The position numbers and the translations under genes were made by a program. A DNA stretch of 64,000 nucleotides, taken from NCBI GenBank assembly GCA_936440205.1, contig OW387136.1, positions 17,394,788-17,458,787 on the forward strand, read 5' to 3'. Source of the DNA: Lepidonotus clava (lineage: Eukaryota > Annelida > Polychaeta > Phyllodocida > Polynoidae). Under the pieces are notes generated by a model, which had not been told where the DNA came from, searched no databases, and saw only the letters and a list, made by a program, of their open reading frames with translations. Position 1 is the first letter of the stretch, and the number at the start of each line of letters is the position of its first letter. Positions 13,701-27,329 of the stretch are shown in pieces.

Positions 13701-16700
13701 GGGGGGGAAGCACTGGGGCAAGAGGGCAGTAAAGGTAGTATGGGTTTATACACCTCACTAAAGTTATGGTTTTAAGGTAGTATAGGCTAATTGACTTCAC
13801 TGAGGTCATTGACATAAAGGTAGTATAGGCTAATTTAACTCACTAAGGTTATGGCCGTAAGGGTAGTATAGGCTTATTGGCCTAACTGAAGATATGACGT
13901 GATATTCAATACTTAGTCCTGACTGATGAGGATCACTTGGTTGGAAAAACTTTCAAACTGATTTTTTTCCCAGTTACATCATACCATTTAACTTCTAAAA
14001 GTGTGTAAGTTTTTTAAATATCATTTTTAGATTACTGAATGTTATAAACAACGCTGTGCAATGCTCCAACAACAGTATATGCCTCATCACAACGTTCTGG
14101 GAGCCACAGACAGGATGTAAAAAAAAAAAAAGAGAATATTCCTGCTCCGACTTTTGTGTTTGTGTCAGTAGCAATATGTCACATCATTTTTAGAAGGAGG
14201 GACAGTTATTCTCTGAAGCCACGCTGGACTGCTTCTGGGTTGTTGGTGCTAACGTTAGGTTAGGGGATGTTGGGTGGTGGGCTGGCTGGCGTCACCTCTG
14301 CCGCCCTGGATCTAACATCATCAAAGCCTGACTCCCATTATGACTGGGCCTTCATAACTTTGTTCGGTCCAGAGGCCAGCGCTCTAACAAGCCCTCTAGG
14401 ACTCGCGACTGCTGATTAAGTTTTCATGGCGGCTCCCTTCGTATCGCTAGCGGAAGGTGCGGAAGGCATCGCCCAGTCGTCGACCCCGGCCTTTGCTAAG
14501 AACCCGGGCGAGAACAACAGAGGAAGGCTTGCGGGTAACTCGCGGGTGATAAAAGGGGACTCAATCTCCACCAGTAATTAGCTACCCTCAAGTGTTGCCT
14601 GCGCATGCCCAAGGGTGGCACTGTGGTAGGGGCGACTGCAATGAAAGGGGAAATGGGGGAAAAGGAGAAGACAGAAAGGGGAAATCATACACATCGGGTG
14701 GTAGTTCAGGAAAAGTCATATAAGGGGCGCCCACAGCTTATGGAACTTCTGGGAAGTTGGATGAGCAGACGACAATGAACTGACAAGATGCCAACAGCCT
14801 AAAATGGCGGGAACAGTGGCGGTTTTTGTATCAGAATGTTGAGGGGGAGATAGTTGTGATAAGAACAGGGGACTATCAATACATAACTATTGAGGAAGAA
14901 GATCCTTGGACAACACACAGTAGAAACTAATTTATATTTCTACGTTCAAAAAAAAAAGTTATTTTCCAGATTTCCCTCTGGCAGATCCTGAGTAAGGCTT
15001 TACTAAATGTATATCCCTTCCTAACCTGGACCAGTTTCAGGCGGCAGACACCACTTGCTGCGCACGCACACCGGATCCTGCTATCCCCCTGATATTCTGC
15101 CCACAGTGGTTCCACCTGGCGGCAGTCATTAGAGCTGAGCGGACGCTGCTCGGGTAGCAAAGGTCAGCTTTAATTAGGTCTTACAGCTTTAGGGGTAAGG
15201 TTGGGCAGGGACATAGGACTAGTTGGCCTCCCAGAAAGTATGCCTTGACAGCACATTTATCCCTGCAATACTTCAGTGCTTTAAGTAATGTGCAATATAT
15301 ACCACGAGATCTCCATACATGCAGTATATAATATATACTGCATGTATGAAGACCTAATGTTAAGATCGTAATATTAATATTATTACGATCAGACTTGCTT
15401 AAGTTAAGGCCGTATTCCACATAAAGAAAGTGCGCTGCCGATTTAGAATCGACGGCCCCGGCGATAAAATTTACGAACATGTTGGTAATATTTCCTGCCG
15501 ATGATAACATACTTCCGGCCGTCCCGTTATGGAACGTTACCATGGAGATGCTCAATATCGGCGGTGCATATTTTCGGTATGTGGAATACGGCCTTTACAC
15601 ATCCTTTGATATTCCCAGTTCATACGTAAAACCCAGGTATTATGTATTATGGTGTGCATATCATATAGTTTGAAGGCTTAAAGAAATTTAAGGCACAATT
15701 CCCAATGTTTTCTTATTCTTTGATAACATTGCATTGCTGTTAGATTTCTGTTCAGATACACACAGAGGGAGTTCTGTGAACATGGTTGTTTTGAATAAAA
15801 TACTCACAGTAGAATGTGAAGGGCATTATACCACAAGCGGCACCTTTTTCTTTAATCTAAGTGTTGTTTATTTTGTAGTGGGAAGGCGAGAGTAAGTTCA
15901 AGTAGGGAATCTGAAGCAATTGACTTTGCAACCCTACCGCTGATAATAATATTTTCTATTTTGTTATGAACTAGCAATAAAATAGCATCTAAGGTATCAC
16001 GTTTGCAGTCCTAAAAAATATCATCTTCTCGATCACTGATAACTTTTTTTTTGCAATGCTGCTAGATGAGGCTGTCCTTTTTTCTAAACACCCTTTTACT
16101 TATGAAAGCCTTGTTGCTTTCCTCCCTCCCCTATGACGTATTAAAGACATTATCCCAACGTCATGAACAGATTACTCTCATTCATCACCAAATAAATGTC
16201 GGCCATTTTTCCAGGTAACTCCGCTAGGCCGTTTTTCCTGCAGCCTAGCCCCCCTCGGGCCCTAGGTAGCGCTTATGTTATCACGACTTGTGGACCGGCC
16301 TGGCGCCGTCGTAAACCATTTGCTACAACACCTATCAACCCCTCCTCCACGGTTCCCGGACCATCTTCCTCCTGCACCCTGCCCGGAGGCGGAGAGTGGA
16401 GCAGCAGGGGCTGGGGAGAGGGGGCATTTCCCTACTACCTTGCTCTGGTTATAACTAAGATAAGTATTATAGTGCTGGCGCATCTGAAGTCTGCCTGATT
16501 CAGAGCAGTTTCATTGATAGTTGACAGTGCTTATTTGTTTACATTATCTTGGTTTCCTAACTTATTCCAATTTATATTTATGTGAAAAGATATCTTTGCT
16601 ACAAGTAACTTTTTTCCCCTGCTATTTAGATGACTGGCAGTTTTCCTAAATGCATGGGTTTCTCGGTATCCAGAATCACCTACTGAGCTATGCCTGAGCT

Positions 16701-19700
16701 GGGTCTCAAAGAAGAATAGTTTTCATTCCTAACCCTATTTCTTCTTTTACCAACGTAAGAACCTCCAGGGTCAGTATTAGGGTTACGGGTAGTACAGAAA
16801 TATATGATAAAATGTTGTCTGAATCCGTACAGTAATTTGATATTTTCTAGAATAGAGGGAATAGCAAGAAACCCAGGGCGAGTGGTTGACATTTCATGGA
16901 TGTCATACTAGATTTTCAACTTTGTGCATATGTGTTTTTTTCAGGTTAATAAAAACGTGTCTCTATACCATGTTCCTCTGCCTATTCTGGTTAAGGCTAA
17001 CCAGGCGTCCACTCCAGTGGTTCTGCACCCAGTCCCACCCCCTTACCTTTCAGCAGAGGGGCCACCTGGTAACCAGAGACAGGTGAACTTTGCCAGCAAA
17101 GTCTTCCTGGAGCAGTTTACTTTTTAAGTTTTAACCAATCCAAAACAACCTTTGGCCAGGGGGGTGAATAAAAAAACGACCGGAAGACTAGAGTATAAGA
17201 ACAGAAAAGGGTCCATGTGCCAAGGATACTCGGAAAGTTAAAAAATACACTTTTTTAAGTAGTTGGACAGGTGTTTAACAAAACACTCTGACTTGGGCTG
17301 GTTCCGCTTACTGAGAGTGTATTTCAATATTTGGATTCTAATCCTATACCTAAACATATCAGTTTAAATACCCTCCCTAGAAACGGATTACTAATTAAAC
17401 AACCGAAAAACTGCCATATAGAATTATTTCCCCGAGCAGACTTGATCAAGACTGAATCATATGTATACAAATGTTGCAAAATCCAAGTATGAATATATAT
17501 GGCTTGATATCACAATATGTGAGTCTGTTTGTTTGTGGGATTAGTTTAAACATCCAGCCAACCCTTTAGGGTTCTTTTACCAGACTGCATAAGGTTAAGC
17601 TTTTCAGCTAGTTTTACGCCGCAGGGGCAGTGACCGAATCTATGAAATGAGGTGCCTATTTGTAGCAGTGGGAACCAATGCCCTCTTTATAGTGCTGCCA
17701 CACTGAGATATCATGTCATAGGCCCACACAATACCCCACCCAGTCACATTATACTGACACCAGGCCAACCAGTCATGTTTCGTGGTTCTACTTTATACCG
17801 AGTGCCAGGCGATATGTAAGAAACAATTACTGTGGCAAGAAGTACGCGGCCATCACCATAGTAACCGTTCTCACCTTGGTAACGGGGAGGGGCCGGGTTG
17901 ATGAGCGGGGTGGGGGTGGGGTGGGGGGTTGGGGGTGGGGGGTTGGGGTTGGGGTTGGGGTTGGGGTTGGGGAGCCCCCCCTCCCCCCCCCCAAAGGTAT
18001 CCAGGTGAGTGTGTGTGGACTATGTATCATGTAGGAGGTGGGGCAGTGACGGATACCCCTGGCCACATGGAGTGGTAATTACGACTCAGGCCCTTCGAGG
18101 GACCAGGTAGGGAGGGCAATAATTCTACCTTACTCACGTCGAGAGAGAAAAAAACTGCTTTTTGGATCAAATGTTCAAAAGAAGTGTTGCATCAAGAAGG
18201 TGAGATAGATGTATCATGACTATACAGGTCTTCATATGGGCAGGGATGCCACTTATGAAAGATGAGAAATCCGGAAAAGTAGGAAGGACATTTCCGGATT
18301 TTCACTTTTGTAATTAAAAGTATGAAGCTATTTACAAGAAAAGGTTAATCCGGAAAAGGTCGGGAAAATGGCATCCCTGTATATTATTTGTGTGCAATAA
18401 CGATCTTGAAAAAAAAAACATATTATGGAATACATGAGAGTATTCAACTCAGAAAAAGAAAGAAGTGAAGCATTCGTACATCATGTACATATGTTAATGC
18501 AATGGCACATGCTGTACATTACAATACGTTTTTCAAATTGGCATTCAGGTATTTTCTTCTGCTTAAGCCCTATTTCCTAACACACGGATACATTAGAGAG
18601 CAATTTGGGACGTGCCTCCTGTAGCCCGGGATGGTGGGCTGATCAACGAACAACAGGTGAGTCGGGCCAGGTGAGGTAAAGAAGAGGGGGGTAGGTATGA
18701 CGTCAGAAGGGCCCCTCTCTCCCGACGTGACGTTACTCACACCTGACGTGTTTACCAAACCACCGACTCTGACCGAATTATCAATGGACCTATTCGCCAA
18801 GACACCCCCCACCCCCTCCCTTCACCATGTCTAAAGTGGCCGGCGCCCAACCGATACACGTGTACTCGGCGTCAAACAGAACCTCAACAAGAGGAGCTTG
18901 GTATGCTGCTTAAACAGGGAAATTATCCTGTCATTGGCCACTTGCAGCTTATTTTGACAGAATGTTTTTCCCTCGTTCACTGGGATGTCTCCAGACAGGG
19001 CGGATGGATGGGAGGGGGGCTCTTTTTGTTAAGTACCCCCTCCTGGGGATCACAGTAGGATTTACACAGAACTAGCGATTTTGGGCAAACAAAAAGAAGG
19101 GGAATGTGCCCTTTATGCCCCCCCCCCCCCCCCCCAAGTACTGACAATTACACAAGATTCAGAAGGTTGGAGTGACTTTTTTTTATTCTTTTGAATTATT
19201 TCTTGTATGGATCAGGGATGTAAGTCAAGGTTAATGAAAAAATCTGAAACCCCAGAGAGAAAGTTTAGATTAATCTTAAAATACAATAAAACGTCATGTA
19301 AGGAATTCAGTTTGAAAATTATCTGAATTGATTATGTGAAAAAAAAGATATCAGATTAAAACCTGAAAACTGACATCCCTGATGGATTCAGATCACAAAA
19401 CCTAGTATCGTTATAATCAGTATTTATAATCTCTCTTTCGGGGACCGAAAATGACTTCCACGTTCAATATAGGCACATCAAAGCATCCCAGTAATGTCTT
19501 TTAAAAGTAAACATGGCCGTACTTTCCCAAAGTCAGTTTGCTTTGAACAGCTAGAGCTCAACTGCAGGGAGAAACGGACGTCTAATATATTACAGAGGTA
19601 TGTACCACAAAAAGGGCTACTTGTAAGAAATGGGCACCTTGCTATGCCAATGCACGATGTTTTAGGAGCAATAAAGGTTTGTGTTTTCCAAGCTTGATGG

Positions 19701-22700
19701 GCTGTTCCAAAGCTTACCCCGGTATAAATCTTGGAAATGCTCTGTAGATATTTTTCTGTCGGAGGCACTCAAATAAAGAGCAATTCATCAGTTGTTTTTT
19801 GTGCTGCTTGGGAAGAGCTTTTGAGCTGCTCAAAAACAGCTCATAAAGCCCCAACCACCACCACGGTGGGAGCTGCTCGTCCAGGTAGGGGCCACTAACA
19901 TTCACCTGGCCCGAGCATTCACCTGCTCACACTCCTCCCTTCCCAACTGCTCCACTTACTGCTCCATATAGGCATCGCGAGCAGCTCACAGAGCTAAAAA
20001 TACCCCTCCACCCCAGGTACAGTCACCCGGGATGATGTAAGGGCTCACTGCTCACGTGGAGGCCCCAGCCTCAAAGCATACCGGTTTGAAATGTCAAACC
20101 TTTGTGGAGGCGCCCACTTTTTCACCCGCTGAAAAATGTCACAGGTAAACCGGCGTTACAATGCTTGAAAGCAGGGTAAACGTAAATTACCAGTCTGGTC
20201 CCAGTTAGTGCAACTTCACCAACTCAAACCAACTTGTTTATGGAAAAACGGAAACCAATTTATAAGTCATTATAAAGAATCGACTGGCAAAGGATTTTTT
20301 TCTCGCCCTCCAGCTTTCCTATCTGATCTGGCTGGTAGAACCAATTAACACTCAGCATCTGGACGTCGGTAAAAGTTGACGATCCGCGTACACTAAGAGG
20401 TCCACGTGTGGAGGAATGCTCTTCGGAGATGCCTCATCCTGGGTGGCTAACATAAAGTCCCCAGACGGTCTTGTTTATATTCTTTTTTAACTATGGTGAA
20501 ATAATTCTTTGTTGATTTATGAATGCTGCTAACAAGGCACTTGTCGGAATACACATCGCAACAAAGACCACAGTATTCCGAACTTTTATTGCTAATGCTA
20601 TTGCTTCTGTGCATTTTCGTACCGTGTATACAACGTCTATAAATTTACTGCCAGCGAGTACAATATGTTTTGACGATTTCTTTTATACATGAATTGGATT
20701 CCTAAAGAACACCGCAAAATCTGCTATAAGCAAGCGCCATTATGCTACATGCACTTTGGACACTTGACGCCTTTACTCAATCGTTTTAAAACTAATCTCC
20801 ACTATTCTGTCACCAAGTCCCAAGCATTATATTCAATTTCATTCTTAAGGCAATCGTATGCATATCTATTGTCGACGTGGTAACGCAGATCACTTGTCTG
20901 CAAATTTCCTACAGCTTCTAATGTAAACAAATCACAAGCAAAACCCGTTAATATACAAAATGCCTTGAGGGTGCGGATCGCCTGGTAAGTTCTGGGCCCT
21001 GGAGGCGCCTGCATTAGTTTCAGGCCCTGCTTCCTCCAGTGAGGTGATGGAAGTGGTGGCGGTGTGGGGATGGGGGGAGCAGGTGTTGGGGAGAAGTATG
21101 TAACCAGCCGGCCCTGGAGGACTGGAGGCTGGGGAGGGGTGTGTGTGAGGGGTGGGGGGAAGGGAGGGAGAAGGGGGAGCTGGGATGTTCCCGGCGCGCG
21201 CAAAGCCTGCGGTAAAAAGCACACAAGGCACCAGCGGCATACCGTCACGGCGCGCGGCGTGAACAAACCACTCTCCACCACAGCTCCGGCGCTCTCCAAC
21301 ACAGGATCAGCTCTCATCAACACTGTCCTACCACTCTCCACCAGAGCACTGTCCCACCACTCTCCACCACAGCCCCCCACATCAGACAGCCCATACGCGG
21401 CCCCGTCCTTGTCCCCGAAGCTGTTTATCAAAGATCAGCATCGCAAGCTTCCTTGTTTACTTTTCCTCCTTTTCAAGGAAATCTTTCAAACGCAAATACA
21501 AGGAACCATCTTCTAAGCAGTCTAGTGCAACCACTGACATAGCTTATTTCGGAGCTTTTATATTTTACTTGCAATAACAACGCTAATGACGGTAGCAAAT
21601 TCTAGTTTTCTCTAATTCTACAGTACACTAATCCTTGATTACGGGTATTATATCATAATGCAGTATTCTACATACCGATATGGTTGATTTTTGACAATGG
21701 AACAAGTCGCTATAGCCATTTGAAATAGCATGTTGGCAACGATTCGGAAAAAAATTTCCCTAGTGTAATACTGTATAATGTTAAGGCTCACTGTCCTTTC
21801 TAAGCTAACGTTAACCCTAGCCTGGTTCCAAGTGAAAACGGGAGTCTAAATTCTGACTGGTAAGACCCTAATCAGATACATATCTGATTTAATTCGGCCT
21901 CTATAGCGAGGGAGTCGGGTATTTATGGAAGACGCAGTCAGGTCACGGTGACTATTTTAACGTGGTAATCAACATAGGGAGTTGAGTGAGGGTCGGGAAA
22001 ATCAAAGACAAAAACCTCGCAGGGTCTCACTATGTTTCTACTTCCCCGTACAGGGATTTTCCTTAACAATTTTCCGCACTAGGCCACCAGGCGAGTTATC
22101 CTGTCTTTACACTAGTCCAGATTAAAGTTGCACAAGTCCGTATCAAGTTAAAATATTAAACAGTTTTAATTATTTTCACCGGGCTAGTTGCTAACGAATT
22201 GCGCTAGCCTGGCAGGATTTTTACTAGTAGCCGGTACTACTAACTCTATGTAAAGAAAAATCCCTGCAGTGCCCTTAAGGTATTACAAAATTTGTCCAAT
22301 AACTAACGGTTCCGTTTTTCATCGGTTTCTTAAGATATTGCTGCCTCTTGGCTACTTTTATAGTCACCAGCTTTGTAATTGTCGTAATTTTCATCTAGAT
22401 CCACTGAACCAAATATTAGAATAGTCAATTCGATATTTCTAGCCGTTATTAATCCATTATACTTGCGAATTTTGAAATATAATATAATAGATGAAATTGT
22501 ATAACATTCCATATCACTTTCTGTTGTAAATGACGACTATTACACAGCCCTATTTATAGAAGATAATCCCTGCTATCAGTAGATGCGATCCTAAAGCCAG
22601 TCAAAGTATATCTGCCTGGGTAGTATGGCTTTGTATTTAGTATGAAGCAACTGAACTTTAATCCTTACATCTGTGTTTATATTTAAACAGACCCAGAGAG

Positions 22701-25700
22701 TCTCAAGTCCCTAGGCACCTCCCCACTAATCTGCTAGACACAGTTAACAAAAGCTTAATCCTAGATATAAGACTCTCGGAATAGACTCAGCTGAATAAGA
22801 GATCAGGATGGCTCAGCGTTTCCTTATATCTCATATCTTCAGATGAAGGTTAAACGGCTGGGACATATCACAGTATCTAGAACATTTCTCCACAGCGTCA
22901 GTAGTGTACCCGGACCAAAAAGCAGTGGGAATCCAGTGTGTAGTCCGTGTAGAATCAGTGTCAGCTTGCAGTATCATATTAGTGGAAAATCAGTAGAAAT
23001 TAGTGGAAGTACAGTGTCTGATTAGTGGAAAATCAGTATGTCCGAAATATGTAAATTAGCTAGAGTGTGAATTCAGTAGCATTTCAGTAGCTCATTTAAA
23101 TATTTCGGACATACTGATTTGGGAAGTATCCACTGCTGTTTGTTCCGGGTAATAAGCCCATACAACATTGTGAATCAGGGTGCCCACGCTTTTTCAGAAA
23201 TCAAAATAAGACCTAAATAAGACCTTCATAATACCGTGTTGGGTACCAAAATAAGACCTTTTCAAGACATTTCCATGAAGATTTTTTTTCCCCACCTTTT
23301 TAAACATTTATAGGTTCTGCCAAAAATGAGTAAACATTGAAATGAGAGAAGGAAAAATTACATCATGTAATGAATTCAGACTGACCAAAAATAAGACCTT
23401 TCTAAGACCTCTGGACCTAAAATAAGACCTTTCTAATAGCCTTATAAATGGCAAAACCAAAATAAGACCTTTTAAGATCTTATAATACCTGCGTGGGCAC
23501 CCTGGTGAATATACCCAGTGGTGTACAAAATACATCTTGTAAGCCATCCTAGTCCGAACAGGTTAGGTCACTAGAATATTTATTATGACTGCTCAAGAAT
23601 TGTTCGATTGACATATATACATGTATGCCAGCCATTCAAAACGGGGTATTTCACGGTAATAAAAGTTTGGATATTATGGATTGGGTTGGCAGGCTTTTGT
23701 ATTGGTTCGTATACAAAAAAGAAGACCTCTCATTTGTGTTTCAGAATATTTACGAGCGATTTGTTAACCCTATTGTTTTGGTTTATTTGTTTATGCTACC
23801 ATCTTTGGGGAATCAACCAATCAGCAGCTGTGATAATACTTCATTATCAACTTAAACTTCGGTGAATCGAAGAGAGGCTTTATAATTCTAGATAATTCTT
23901 GATCTTAGTATAAGTACACCAGGCACATTGCATTTATTTGGTGCTTTTTCCGCCAATGAGAAAAAATGAGAAACCCAATGAGAGTGTATGAGAAACTTGT
24001 TCCCAAGTGACATAATGACAACCGATCCTACTCATATCATACGAAAGCCAATGAAAGGTACAACTTGATACGATTATACAATGACAAGTGGATCTCACCT
24101 AGAGCTGCCCCACCCCGCTCACCCATCCCTCTCACCCCTTCCCCACCAGACCTGTATGTTATTAACCTGTGGTAAGTAGACGCCCTGATACCTGACAGTC
24201 GGCGACACGTACCGACCAGGTTGAGGCTTTCACCAGGTGCGGTAAGACTGCCTCATTTATGTCTGTCTCCACAACATGGCACACATAACATGCTACCTTT
24301 CTATCGTTGGAGCAAAATGGGAGTTGCTATAACACTATTGATAGTAGGTATCCGCATATTATGGCGCTGTTTCTTTTGGAAATAAGTTTGATATATTTTT
24401 TTTTATCTTGTAAAGTATTTTTCCTAACCCCCAAACCATTTTACAAAAATCAATAACTTACAGAATATTTTTTTCGGTAGTTCTTTAGAAAATGTCTGTC
24501 TTTTCAGTACTGCAACCATTTAGTGAAACAAATAATTCCATCCGAATTATTGCATTGTTGTTATTTAGAAGTTAATTTTCTAACATCAACGATATCTCAG
24601 CTCATAAATGAAGCTTTGCGTTATGGTATACTCTCCGTTTAAGAGTCGGTTGAAATATCAATGTTCAGCAGAGCTTTGTTACATGAGACCAGACCTTGTT
24701 AAGGTCTGAAATGAAGGCTAAGACTAAGAGAAACTGGTAGGGTAACTGCACACAAGGGGGCAGCACATGATCTTGGAATACTACTAACCTGACCCCTATC
24801 GGCAATATCAATATACAAAGGATGATAGAAATCTCAAGTTAAGACCCATTTCACTTTTCCTTGAATTGCGGGTATCATACTTTTAACCACTGATCCAGTG
24901 TAATATTTCTTATCACCAAATGTTATTCCTATTCGATCAAATTTGAAAGAAAGGTCAAATACTACGCTCAAACAAGCCAATTCTCCCAATCGGCCTAACA
25001 AAATTTAACTCAAAATCTCTCTTGAAACTTAAATTCTAAGAAGTCAAACGAGTCTTACATGATAAATGCATACAAACTCGATAGAATCGCATTCCTGGTC
25101 TAAACTGATTCAAGGAGATCTTCCCTTTTGAAATGCACTTCTTCACTGTGGATACTAAAGAATATAATTAATTGTTCTAAGAATGGAAGAAAAAACAAAC
25201 CAAATGTACGTTGGGCTTGTCTTCCCCTATTCCTACCTTATCCAAAACTACGTCAGTGGCGGTTCCTCGTCTTATCATACTCTTCTACATTTTTATCAGG
25301 ATTTAAATAAACTACACACATTGGGGAAGATTCCTTGTCTGCATAAATTTTGTGAAGGGATGATGTTTAAATACTCAGCCTCTATGCAGACCGCTCCCCC
25401 CTCTTGATTCATCGAAATTCTCGATCCGCCACTATATGACCAAGATCCTGAAGCTGCTAAGAGACAGAAAATCTTGAGTGACTCACGTGGATGCACATGA
25501 CGGGCATGTCGATGTAGTTGAGCAGCTCGCTGTGGTACTTGACTGACATACAGGCGTTAAAGAAGACCATCATCTTCTTCTTACGGTTCTTCTTCAGGAA
25601 GGTGAATAGTAGCAGGAAGCGCTTGTCGGCCGGACACACCACGTAACCCTGCGTTCAAAAACAGTTACAACACTCAACTCTCTGAGGATAACTATAATCT

Positions 25701-27293
25701 AAGAAAGAATTCCTAGAGCTGCACAAGCAGCTTGTTTGGATGTATTTAAATGGCTTCGATTTTTTTCTGTAAAGTTGGCAATTCATCAAAGCCGCCCCAG
25801 GAAACCTTAGATATTGCTAGGGCACTTTAATGAGTAAAAATAAAAGATAATAGCATGAATGATACCATGTTACATGCTTATGGCCTGTTAGGAAATCTCG
25901 TCGACATGTAGGTACCCTAAAATATATAGTCTGTGGAAATCTGTATCCGATAACCGAGGTACATGAACGCGGGAGAATGAATCAGGGACGTAAAATGGGG
26001 TTGCAAATATAACCTGAAACTTCAGAAAGAAAATCTGAAATTATCTGAAATTAATAGCCATTTATTTGCCTTATCAAATCCTACATCAGACAAAAATCTG
26101 AAACCTTACGTCCCTGAATAGGTATTCTGTGTTAATTTTGCTACCGACCTGTTCGAGGCCCTCTACAGTGGCGGTGGTGTTCTTGTCGTCCACCCCGACG
26201 TACATGGGCTCCTTCTTCAGCGACACTCTGGCCAGGTCGTCCGTCTTACGGGTCTGGGTGGCCGAGAACAGCATCGTCTGACGCCGCTCTGGACACGAGA
26301 AAAGGTCAGACGTTGAAAGAAAATACAACCCTTCACAACTTTAAAACACCAATGAGCCGTGACTACAACTAAAATAGCATGTTGGCCGCCTACTATAAAT
26401 AAACCCGCCATCAACAAAACACTGATTCCTATTCTTATTTACTTAAACACAGCGTAAGACGGTTAGGAGTATACAATCATGTACTTCCAATCATACTTCT
26501 TTCTTTTAGGAATACTTGTTTATTTATGTCACGGCAATGGGTACTTACTTGGCAATATTTTTACTATTTGTTTCATCTCCTCTTCGAATCCAATGTCTAG
26601 GATACGGTCGGCCTCGTCTATAACCAGGCACTGGAGGTTTTTGAACATAAACTCTTGTGTGTTCTGAAATATAAAGTGAAAGAAATTAGACAACGAAAAA
26701 CCAGGCAAAGTTTTCGTAAATATGTTAGCACTAAATATCTCATTTTGCCCATATCAAAAGCCCGATCACCAACACCCTAAATTTGGACTAGACGTGCTTT
26801 TTTCACAATATAAAAAAGAGGGGGAAAACCCGGCATGTCAGAATTTATTTTTGTTTTTGTAGAAAATAACCTAAGTGTTTGTAAACCTACAAATAAGCTA
26901 AAAGAAAGACCTGTCGGCCCGATGAGATACAGTCGGGCGATGGACCAGAAACAAAGTTCTTTTTTAAGTCGGAACCTCACTGGGCCGGCAGGAGGGACGT
27001 CGGCCGATTAAGGTAATAAGTCGCTCCCAGTCTGATATTTTTGGGGATTTGTCGGCCGACAAACCCCTTAAAAAGACACTTTGTCGCCAGCCAAGGCGGC
27101 GCTAGAGGAGTTGATCGCTGGCAGTTTAGTCAGGGAAGTGAGGGTTTCCTCAGTGGGGACCCGGCTTTAAGGTGGCCCCCTTGGTGTCTGAAGCATCTTG
27201 AAATATGCCGAGGTAAATATTGTCTACTTGAAGCTTTTATCATTGTGTCTGCAGCACCTAAACAGCCCTATGCTAAGGCCCTCACCTGTAGGT

Positions 27294-27329
<36 letters not shown>

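Noticed and set aside
20802-21431. 209-codon open frame as a real gene
   Set aside because: Low-complexity, composition-driven, no family signature and no splice signals.
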